From: Desulfosarcina sp.
GTDB lineage: Bacteria > Desulfobacterota > Desulfobacteria > Desulfobacterales > Desulfosarcinaceae
Direction: 5' to 3'
DNA length: 6,670 nucleotides
NCBI GenBank assembly: GCA_018224455.1
Contig: JAGTUY010000134.1
Coordinates: 1 to 6,670, forward strand
Part shown: positions 1 to 5,392 of the stretch, one piece after another
How the letters are laid out: each line of letters begins with the position of its first letter
How positions within the stretch are numbered: position 1 is the first letter of the stretch
Translations under genes and position numbers: made by a program
Notes under the pieces: model-generated
The model's database searches: none
What the model saw: the letters and a program-made list of their open reading frames with translations, nothing else
What the model was told of the DNA's origin: nothing

Positions 1-2
1 AA

Positions 3-713
3 CCCGGTACGGGCATCCTACCCGATCTGGCCTACGTGATCGCGGCCGTCGACGCCGGCATCCCGGTGGTCAACTTCACCCCCAACACGGTGGAACTGCC
101 CGCCATCTGCAGCCTTGCCGAGGCCAACGGCGTTCCCCTCGCCGGACGAGACGGCAAGACCGGCCAGACCTATTTCAAAGTGGTCCTGGCCTCTGCCCTG
201 AAGGCCCGGGGGCTTTATGTGGACGGTTGGTACAGCCTTAACATTCTGGGCAACGCCGATGGGCTGAACCTGATGGACCCGGACCATGCCTGCGGCAAGC
301 TGACCAACAAAACCAATTTATTGGACGATATCCTCGGATATTCGGTGGGAGAACGATACGGCCGATCGGCCCACAAGGTGCACATCGACTATTACCCGCC
401 CCGGGGCGACGCCAAAGAGGCCTGGGACGTCATCGACGTCAGGGGAATCTTCGGTATGCCCATGAGCCTGCGTCTCAACCTGCAGGGCCGGGACTCCATA
501 CTGGCCGCCCCCATGGCCCTGGACCTGGCCCGCTGGGCCGCCGCCCTCCAAATCGCCGGGATCGCCGGCCCCGTTCCCGAGTTGGGTTTTTATTTCAAAA
601 AACCCGTGGGCGACATCGCGCCGCTGACATTCGAAGATCAGCTTGCCGCCCTGGAAAGTCTGGAATCCCGGATCGAATCCCGCATCGCCGAAAAATCTCA
701 CGGAGACGGATAA
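3..713 (+). CDS. ino1: Inositol-3-phosphate synthase (mIPS), 5'-truncated by window edge
   Basis: This enzyme converts glucose 6-phosphate to 1L-myo-inositol 1(3)-phosphate through an NAD-dependent oxidation/aldol/reduction cycle in the cytoplasm. The reading frame is open from base 3, so the gene enters from the left and the GTG at 36 is internal. The 236 visible residues contain NFTPN (24-28), the glycine/lysine loop GRDGKTGQT (48-56), GWYSLNILGN..DG (75-86), LLDDILGY (106-113), an LRLNLQGRDSILAAP segment (156-170) and FYFKKP (196-201). This order and wording match the short archaeal/bacterial mIPS type such as that of Archaeoglobus fulgidus, not the roughly 500-residue eukaryotic form. The missing N-terminal part, about 150 residues judged by family length, would carry the nucleotide-binding glycine motif. 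Thirty-five bases separate it from a sugar-phosphate isomerase-like gene, which suggests co-transcription. The product could feed inositol phospholipids or a compatible solute such as di-inositol phosphate; the window does not decide. Confidence 0.93.
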   Translation, partial: PGTGILPDLAYVIAAVDAGIPVVNFTPNTVELPAICSLAEANGVPLAGRDGKTGQTYFKVVLASALKARGLYVDGWYSLNILGNADGLNLMDPDHACGKLTNKTNLLDDILGYSVGERYGRSAHKVHIDYYPPRGDAKEAWDVIDVRGIFGMPMSLRLNLQGRDSILAAPMALDLARWAAALQIAGIAGPVPELGFYFKKPVGDIAPLTFEDQLAALESLESRIESRIAEKSHGDG

Positions 714-734
714 GGACGTTGCCGCGTGTGAAAG

Positions 735-740
735 AAAGGA
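735..740 (+). promoter_or_regulatory. Ribosome binding site deciding the ATG 749 start
   Basis: AAAGGA lies 8 nt before ATG 749. The same frame extends upstream to a TTG at 719 and a GTG at 728. The TTG is only 2-3 nt from its nearest purine tract (AAGGA, 712-716) and the GTG has no good site, so ATG 749 is preferred. Confidence 0.6.
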
Positions 741-748
741 TCAAACCC

Positions 749-1594
749 ATGGTTTTCGGATACAGCACCAACGCCTTCGTCAACTATTCTCTGCTGGAAT
801 CCTTTGACATGATTGCCCGGCTGGGCTTTGCCGGTGTGGAGATCATGTGCGACCAGCCCCACCTTTACCCGCCCGAATATGACCACGCCGAGTTGAAAAA
901 AGTAAAGGCCTCGCTGGAGAAAAACAAACTGAAGCCCACCAACCTGAACAGCTTTACGCTTTTTGCGGTGGGCGATACCTACCTGCCGTCCTGGATCGAG
1001 CCGGAGGCCGAACGCCGACGGATCCGTGTAGACCACACCCTGGCCTGCCTGGAGATAGCCGCATTCATCGGATGCCGCAATATCTCAGTGCCGCCGGGAG
1101 GACCGCTGCCGGAAAACATGACCCGCAAGGAGGCCCTGCGCCTGTTCCATCAGGGAATGGACCTGGTCATCCCCAAAGCACAAGAACTGGGCGTGCAGCT
1201 GCTCATCGAACCCGAGCCGGACCTGCTCATGGAGCGAACCTCGGAGATCAAACCCTTCGTTGCCGAGATCCAGGCGCCGGCGGTGGGCATCAACTTCGAT
1301 ATCGGCCACTTCTACTGCGCCGGCGAAGACCCGGCCACCGCCTTCGAAGCGCTTTACCCCTGGATCGGCCACATTCACATCGAAGACATCGCCCCCACCC
1401 GCGAACACAATCATCTCATCGCCGGTTTAGGCGCCATCGATTTTCCATCGGTTTTTACTGCCATGAAGCGATCTGGTTACCCGTATGACATGAGTCTGGA
1501 GCTCTACCCCTATACGGATCGTCCCGAAGCGGCCGGCAAGGATAGCCTGGCCCACCTGCTGCCGTTGCTGCGGGAGGCGGGACTGCATGATTGA
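749..1594 (+). CDS. Sugar phosphate isomerase/epimerase-like TIM-barrel protein
   Basis: This 281-residue cytoplasmic protein belongs to the xylose isomerase-like / AP-endonuclease family 2 TIM-barrel superfamily. Its candidate metal ligands are E154 (LLIEPEPD), D184 with H187 (INFDIGHFY), H210 (GHIHIED) and E251 (SLELYPY). The E/D/H/E spacing closely follows the divalent-metal site of D-tagatose/D-psicose 3-epimerases (ligands near 150-152, 183-185, 209-211 and 244-246), so an intact site is likely. The N-terminus (GYSTNAF, then LGFAGVEIM) is a typical first strand and helix of this fold. The ATG start is chosen because AAAGGA lies 8 nt upstream. The substrate cannot be read from sequence; the superfamily includes epimerases, isomerases, inosose dehydratases and AP endonucleases. 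Position behind the inositol-phosphate synthase gene suggests a role in inositol or related sugar-phosphate metabolism, by inference. The gene converges on the next one across 74 bp. Confidence 0.85.
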   Translation: MVFGYSTNAFVNYSLLESFDMIARLGFAGVEIMCDQPHLYPPEYDHAELKKVKASLEKNKLKPTNLNSFTLFAVGDTYLPSWIEPEAERRRIRVDHTLACLEIAAFIGCRNISVPPGGPLPENMTRKEALRLFHQGMDLVIPKAQELGVQLLIEPEPDLLMERTSEIKPFVAEIQAPAVGINFDIGHFYCAGEDPATAFEALYPWIGHIHIEDIAPTREHNHLIAGLGAIDFPSVFTAMKRSGYPYDMSLELYPYTDRPEAAGKDSLAHLLPLLREAGLHD

Positions 1595-1668
1595 GGGCTG
1601 AGGCTGCCGCCAAAATATCTGAGTCCATGCGCAAGTTTTAAAGAATATTTTAATATTGACATCCGGCC

Positions 1669-2358
1669 TTATACGATCGTCTCCAATGCCTTGACGATCA
1701 AGGTCGCCGCCATGCCGATCATGATCAGCCCGGCCAGAATATCCGCCTGCTGCCGGAATCGATTCAAAAAAACAGCCGCCCCGACCCCCACGGCCAGCAG
1801 CCCCGGCAGAGTGCCCAGACCGAAGATCAGGGCCGTCAGGGCGCCGGAAAGCATCTGGGCGCCGGACAGCGCCTTGGCAAAGGCGGCATAGGAGAGCCCG
1901 CAGGGCAGGCCGCCCAGAAACAGTCCCATGAGGAAAAGATCCAGGTTGCTTCGCAGTGCTGGAGCCCGGGATGTGAGTCGCCGCCATCCGGGCATTCGGT
2001 TGGGCATGGCGACGGCCAGCCACCGGGGTTCGGCGACGAATCCCAAGCGGGACAGGCCGAAAAACAGCAAAAACAGGCCGGCCAGCAGGCTGATGCCCAT
2101 CTGCACCCGGGTTATCCAGACTATCGGGCTCCCGCCGACGGCCGCGGCCAGGCCGATCAATCCGCTGCCGGCAGCACCCATCAATGCACCGATGACGCCG
2201 TATGTGATCAATCGGCCGGCATGGTAGGCCAGGTGAGCCGACCACCGCCCGGTCTGCCCGGGCAGGGCCACCACGAGGGGCCCGCACATGCCGATGCAAT
2301 GGCCGGTGCCCAGCAGGCCCAGCATGAATAGGGCAATCGTATCAATTGGCGTTGTCAT
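1669..2358 (-). CDS. TauE/SafE-family, DsbD-like six-helix membrane protein with CxxxC motif
   Basis: This 229-residue inner-membrane protein has about six hydrophobic helices (roughly 7-30, 50-73, 84-106, 139-163, 172-196, 206-224) in two similar halves. The first helix carries GHCIGMCGP (19-27, C21 and C25) and the fourth carries GGLPCGLSYAAF (C153). These are signatures of the proteins annotated 'sulfite exporter TauE/SafE family' or 'cytochrome c biogenesis protein transmembrane region' (DsbD_2/UreH-like). Relatives often sit beside copper-transport or cytochrome-oxidase assembly genes and are thought to move reductant or metal across the membrane; sulfite export itself is not established for this branch. 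The GTG-AG-like tract GGTGAG lies 3 nt before the ATG, a rather close and weak ribosome site. The gene is divergent from the nosL-like gene across 240 bp, so the two may share regulation. Family call is firm; substrate unknown. Confidence 0.85.
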   Translation of the reverse strand: MTTPIDTIALFMLGLLGTGHCIGMCGPLVVALPGQTGRWSAHLAYHAGRLITYGVIGALMGAAGSGLIGLAAAVGGSPIVWITRVQMGISLLAGLFLLFFGLSRLGFVAEPRWLAVAMPNRMPGWRRLTSRAPALRSNLDLFLMGLFLGGLPCGLSYAAFAKALSGAQMLSGALTALIFGLGTLPGLLAVGVGAAVFLNRFRQQADILAGLIMIGMAATLIVKALETIV

Positions 2359-2413
2359 CCGCTCACCAAATAAGACTTAAGCTTTTTTCATATCTATCAT
2401 GTGGCTGAAAACC

Positions 2414-2473
2414 AATCCCTCAATCCCCGAATTCCTCAATCCCTCAATCCTCGAATTCCTCAATCCCTCAATC
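2414..2473. repeat. 24-bp tandem direct repeat, 2.5 copies
   Basis: Units are 2414-2437, 2438-2461 and a half unit 2462-2473. Units 1 and 2 differ at one base (C/T at unit position 14). Each unit contains AATCCCTCAATCC followed by CGAATTCCTC, so the array is internally a degenerate CCTCAAT/CCTCGAAT heptamer-octamer series. It lies between divergent genes and encodes nothing obvious. It may be a mobile or slippage-prone intergenic element, or may contain binding sites; the sequence alone does not say. Confidence 0.9.
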
Positions 2474-2584
2474 ACTTGCAGTTTCGCATAAAAGCAGCTA
2501 CATTGACATTCTCTTTTTTTATTCCAGGCAATTCCCGACGGCGGTTTCTATTAATTCAAGGATCCTTTCACCAACTTTAGAAAA

Positions 2585-2591
2585 AAGGAGG
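2585..2591 (+). promoter_or_regulatory. Perfect Shine-Dalgarno fixing a TTG start
   Basis: AAGGAGG is a full anti-16S match, 7 nt before TTG 2599. The first in-frame ATG (2629) would remove the basic n-region and part of the hydrophobic core of the signal peptide and has no ribosome site, so TTG is the start. Confidence 0.85.
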
Positions 2592-2598
2592 CCTCGGT

Positions 2599-3162
2599 TT
2601 GAAATACTTACCCCGTTCCTGGCGATGGATGGTTGCAGTCCCTGTAACCTGCGCGCTGATTCTGCTCCACGGCACGGCGCTGACCGCTGAAAGCGGTCCG
2701 GCACCGGCCCTGAAGTCGCTTGCGGCCGACGGACAGATGACCCTCAGCGAATCCGACCGCTGTCCGGTCTGCGCCATGTTCCCCGCCCGGCGACCCCAGA
2801 CGGCCGCCGCCATGACCCTGAAAAGCGGCGAAACCTTTTACTTTTGCGGAAACGGCTGCCTGCTCAGGACCTGGCTGCGGCCGACGGTCTACCTGGGCAA
2901 ACCGCAGGTGGAGATCGATCGCCTGGTGGTCCGGGACTACTTTTCCGGCCAGCCCATCGACGGGCGCACGGCCACCTGGGTGGCCGGGTCGGATGTGGTG
3001 GGCCCCATGGGGCCGGCCATCATCGCCCTGGGCGATGCCGCCCAACTGGCCGCCTTCAAAAACCGCCATGGCGGAAAAACCGTATTCACCTTCGATCAGG
3101 TCGATGACACCCTGTGGAAAACAATCAGCCGCCGCGAGCTGCCGGCGGAAAAAACGGATTGA
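2599..3162 (+). CDS. nosL: NosL-like periplasmic copper-binding accessory protein
   Basis: This 187-residue exported protein has a Sec-type signal peptide (basic MKYLPRSWRW, hydrophobic core about 11-26, probable cleavage after ALTA near 30). The mature part starts with CPVCAM (C55, C58, M60), followed by a second pair in FCGNGC (C83, C87), then DYFSGQPIDGR (113-123), GSDVVGPMGP (130-139) and a TVFTFDQV strand near the C-terminus (161-168). The CPxCxM motif and the 'YxSGxPIDxR...VGPMG' half are characteristic of NosL, a Cu(I)-binding protein that helps mature the copper sites of nitrous oxide reductase. Classic NosL proteins are usually lipoproteins; here no convincing lipobox is seen (VTCA at 16-19 lies too early in the core). 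No nosZ, nosD, nosF or nosY is visible, so the copper recipient may differ. The TTG start is set by a perfect ribosome site. Ninety-one bases separate it from the next gene. Confidence 0.88.
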   Translation: MKYLPRSWRWMVAVPVTCALILLHGTALTAESGPAPALKSLAADGQMTLSESDRCPVCAMFPARRPQTAAAMTLKSGETFYFCGNGCLLRTWLRPTVYLGKPQVEIDRLVVRDYFSGQPIDGRTATWVAGSDVVGPMGPAIIALGDAAQLAAFKNRHGGKTVFTFDQVDDTLWKTISRRELPAEKTD

Positions 3163-3227
3163 ACCGGCGGTAATCGTTCACCCGTTTAGCGTTCACCGCC
3201 AATGGTAACGTTGACGGACTTTTTCGG

Positions 3228-3253
3228 TGAACCCTGAACCCCGAACCCTGACC
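3228..3253. repeat. Short heptamer tandem repeat upstream of the small membrane protein gene
   Basis: Three heptamers, TGAACCC (3228-3234), TGAACCC (3235-3241) and CGAACCC (3242-3248), are followed by a truncated TGACC that abuts ATG 3254. Two CGTTCACC octamers (3175-3182 and 3190-3197) lie just upstream in the same spacer and resemble the complementary strand of the heptamer (GTGAACG). The repeat occupies the place where a ribosome site would normally lie. Confidence 0.8.
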
Positions 3254-3544
3254 ATGCAAATCCCGCCTGAAGAAAGAAACCCTCGGCAGCCGGCACCGTG
3301 CCATGGCGCCCGGCGCCTGTTGATGGTCGCCGTCAGTGCCAGCGTGCTGCTCGGGCTCGCCACCGCCGCCGACCTGTTGCTGCGGGTTGCCCCCCAGGAT
3401 GACGGCGGCGCCAGCATATGGATGAAAGCGATGACCCTGTCCGCACCGGCACTGTGGACCGCCGGCAGCCCCCAGCGCCACCCGGAGACAGTGCATCCGG
3501 GAGTGGATTTACGATTTTCCGCCGGCCTGATGACCGCCCCATGA
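3254..3544 (+). CDS. Small single-pass membrane protein, nosL/ABC-linked, function unknown
   Basis: I do not recognise a named family. The 96-residue product has a basic N-terminus (MQIPPEERNPRQP, RR at 20-21), one hydrophobic helix (about 22-43) and a roughly 50-residue C-terminal tail predicted to be periplasmic. The tail carries WMKAM (56-60) and the motif RHPETVHPGVDLRF (75-88), with two Met and two His (M57, M60, H76, H81) that could be soft-metal ligands. The ATG at 3254 follows directly on a heptamer repeat and lacks a ribosome site; a GTG at 3227 would add nine residues and is the alternative. The TGA stop (3542-3544) overlaps the permease ATG (3541) as ATGA, which argues that it is a real, translated gene coupled to the ABC permease. 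A role as a metal-relay or permease partner subunit is inference. Confidence 0.7.
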   Translation: MQIPPEERNPRQPAPCHGARRLLMVAVSASVLLGLATAADLLLRVAPQDDGGASIWMKAMTLSAPALWTAGSPQRHPETVHPGVDLRFSAGLMTAP

Positions 3545-4698
3545 TGCCGGGAACCCGATATCCGCCCATGGCCATCTGGGCCGCACGGGAGATCCAGCGG
3601 CATGCCGGCCGATCCATGCTCCTGTTCGCCTGCCTGGCCAGCCTGGTTTTCCTGATCGCCACGGCCCTGCTATTCAGCCAGGCGCTCGATGCGACCTGGG
3701 CACGCCTCCTGGACCAGGCCCCGGACTTGGTGGTCCGGCGCATCGACGGCGGCGGGTGGGCGCCCATCCCAGCCGATGACGCGGTGGCCTTTGCGAAGCG
3801 CGTTCCCGGTGTGCTCGACCCGACCCCCCGTCTGTGGGGTGTGGTACCAGGCCCCGGGGGCCCCGTTACAGTGGTGGCCTCCATCGCCGTGGTCCCCGCA
3901 AACGTCTTGAATGGAATAAAGCCCCCTATGACCGGCCAGGCCGTGGTGGGCCAGGGCGTAGCCCGCGCTTTGTCGGACAGCCGATTGAACCTGGGCAGCC
4001 GTCAATCGTTGACCGTTAACGTGGTAGATATCTTGCCGGCCGACACGGGTCTGGCCACCCATGACCTGGTCTGGATGACCCCGGAGGATGCGCGCCACCT
4101 GCTGGGCCTGGCGCCGGGCCAGGCCAGCGACCTGGCCGTCCGCCTGTTCCGACGAGAAGAGGAGCAGGCCATCCAGGCTGATCTCGCCGCCGCCTTCCCC
4201 TGGCCCGTGCGCATCACCGAACGAACTGCCAGTGCCCTGCGCCATCACACCCGGGCCGTTCGATTGGGTGGCATCGCGGTGGTCGCCGGCATTCCGGCCC
4301 TGCTGGCCCTGCTGTTGATCATCACGGGAACGATTCTGGACAATACCGGCCAGCGGGCCCATTGGGGCCTGCTCAAATCGCTGGGATGGACCACCGCGGA
4401 CATTGTGCGGCTTCAAGTCAACCGGGCGATGATCGTGGGAATTCCGGCGGTAATGCTGGGTCTGGCCTCGGCTTACGCAGCGGTCTTTTATCCGCCCGCT
4501 GCCGGGGTCACCGCTTTTTGGATCACGGGAGGCCAGCACCTGGCGGAATTGACCCTGGTACGCAGCGGAGCCTCCGTTATCATGCTGGAGATCGCCGCAC
4601 TGGTGGGTTTGCCTTTCCTGGCCGCCGTTTTTCTCACCAGCGTTCGGACGGCAGCCCGTTCCCCCTGGACCATGCTGCAGGCGGATCCATGGAACTAA
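3541..4698 (+). CDS. FtsX/MacB-type ABC transporter permease
   Basis: This 385-residue inner-membrane protein has the four-helix layout of the MacB/LolC/FtsX superfamily: helix 1 (about 24-47), a large periplasmic domain (about 48-240), then three helices (about 242-266, 295-317, 342-368). The cytoplasmic loop LLKSLGWTTADIVRLQ (277-292) matches the 'aLGat..dI' coupling segment of the family, and the tail AARSPWTMLQADP (371-383) is typical of its C-terminus. Such permeases pair with a LolD/MacB-like ATPase and usually transmit force to periplasmic partners instead of passing a substrate through a channel. The frame is open further upstream to an ATG at 3418, but the start at 3541 is favoured because it begins at the helix-1 leader and forms a 4-bp ATGA overlap with the preceding stop. 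Only one permease is present, so a homodimer is likely. Substrate unknown; link to the NosL-like protein is by position. Confidence 0.9.
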   Translation: MMPGTRYPPMAIWAAREIQRHAGRSMLLFACLASLVFLIATALLFSQALDATWARLLDQAPDLVVRRIDGGGWAPIPADDAVAFAKRVPGVLDPTPRLWGVVPGPGGPVTVVASIAVVPANVLNGIKPPMTGQAVVGQGVARALSDSRLNLGSRQSLTVNVVDILPADTGLATHDLVWMTPEDARHLLGLAPGQASDLAVRLFRREEEQAIQADLAAAFPWPVRITERTASALRHHTRAVRLGGIAVVAGIPALLALLLIITGTILDNTGQRAHWGLLKSLGWTTADIVRLQVNRAMIVGIPAVMLGLASAYAAVFYPPAAGVTAFWITGGQHLAELTLVRSGASVIMLEIAALVGLPFLAAVFLTSVRTAARSPWTMLQADPWN

Positions 4699-5387
4699 AT
4701 ACGGGTATGGCCTGCCGCCGGCTGGATTTTCGGTGGCCCGGAAGACGCACCGATGAACCGCTCGTGCTGGAATCGGTTGAGGTAAAATTTTCTCCGGGCA
4801 CGGTCAGCCTGGTCACCGGGGATACCGGCAGCGGCAAGAGCACCCTGCTGCATCTGCTGGCCGGCCTGCTACGACCCACGGCAGGCGAGGTGTGGGCCGA
4901 CGGCCTGCCGGTCTCCCGTTGGCCTTCCCGTCACCGCGATCCCTGGCGGCAGCAAGTGGGCATCGTGTTTCAGCACCTCGCATTGATCCCGGACCTCACC
5001 GTGGGGGAGAACCTCCTGTTGCCCATGATCCCAAGGCAGATCGCCTGGTCCCGCATGCAGGAGGAGATACTCCGGCAGCTGGCTGACGCCGATCTGTCGG
5101 CGCTGGCTGATGCCCCGACAAGCGCCCTGTCCGGCGGCCAGCGGCAGCGCCTGGCCATCGCCCGGGCACTGGTGGCCAGACCCCGGTTCATCCTGGCCGA
5201 TGAACCGACGGCCTTCCAGGATGACTGCCATGCGGCGCAAATACGCGCGCAGCTTTGCCACGCCGCCCATGAGGGGGCGGTGGTCGTCATCTGCTCCCAC
5301 GACCCGCGGTTGCGGGCATCCGATGCGATCGACCGGCGGTATCATCTGGCCTCGGCGACATTGACCGAGAGCTCCGCAAATCGGTAA
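4689..5387 (+). CDS. ABC transporter ATP-binding protein, LolD/MacB type
   Basis: This 232-residue cytoplasmic ATPase drives the preceding permease. All nucleotide-binding elements are present: Walker A GDTGSGKST (44-52), Q-loop Q95 in FQHLALIPDLTVGENL, signature LSGGQ (147-151), Walker B FILADEPT with D171 and E172, D-loop aspartate D178 and the switch histidine H204 (SHD). The Q-loop surroundings (FQ..aLIPdLTVgENLLLP) are typical of the LolD/FtsE/MacB group, as is the short length without an extra C-terminal domain. The ATG at 4689 overlaps the permease stop by 10 bp; GGCGGA just upstream could be its ribosome site, and an in-frame ATG at 4707 is the alternative. The frame is open for 327 bases upstream inside the permease gene, but that stretch has no ATPase homology. 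In nos operons the ATPase NosF pairs with the ABC-2-type NosY; this one does not. Confidence 0.93.
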   Translation: MELNTGMACRRLDFRWPGRRTDEPLVLESVEVKFSPGTVSLVTGDTGSGKSTLLHLLAGLLRPTAGEVWADGLPVSRWPSRHRDPWRQQVGIVFQHLALIPDLTVGENLLLPMIPRQIAWSRMQEEILRQLADADLSALADAPTSALSGGQRQRLAIARALVARPRFILADEPTAFQDDCHAAQIRAQLCHAAHEGAVVVICSHDPRLRASDAIDRRYHLASATLTESSANR

Positions 5388-5392
5388 TCCCC

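Larger units (their letters stand above)
2359..2598. other. Divergent intergenic spacer with tandem repeat
   Basis: This 240-bp AT-richer spacer separates the minus-strand membrane protein gene from the plus-strand nosL-like gene. It holds a 24-bp tandem repeat, a perfect TTGACA (2503-2508) without a convincing -10 at 16-18 bp, and a purine-rich ribosome site at its right end. On the minus strand a TTGGTT/TATGAA pair with a 17-bp spacer just right of the repeat could serve the TauE/SafE-like gene, but the match is weak. No open frame in it looks like a gene. Confidence 0.6.

Noticed and set aside
1643..1658. AATATT-TT-AATATT inverted repeat between the convergent genes as a terminator
   Set aside because: The stem is AT-only with a 2-nt loop and has no GC-rich base, so it would not act as an intrinsic terminator. 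The 74-bp gap shows no better candidate.
1427..2299. Long minus-strand open frame (290 codons) overlapping the TauE/SafE-like gene in another frame
   Set aside because: It is Arg/Pro/Gly-rich without recognisable motifs, and it covers both the end of the TIM-barrel gene and a real membrane-protein gene.
2503..2508. Perfect TTGACA as a promoter for the NosL-like gene
   Set aside because: No acceptable -10 lies 16-18 bp downstream (AGGCAA and neighbours). A TATTAA at 2549-2554 is too far away, so the hexamer alone is not called.
3418..3540. N-terminal extension of the permease to ATG 3418
   Set aside because: The extension is Pro/Asp/Arg-rich without family likeness and overlaps the small upstream gene. 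ATG 3541 overlaps that gene's stop as ATGA.
3670..4539. Long minus-strand open frame (289 codons) opposite the permease
   Set aside because: It is low-complexity Gly/Arg/Gln-rich and lacks hydrophobic or domain patterning. It is a GC-rich shadow of a well-supported plus-strand gene.
4362..4688. N-terminal extension of the ABC ATPase
   Set aside because: The open frame lies inside the permease coding sequence and has no ATPase motifs. The domain begins after ATG 4689.
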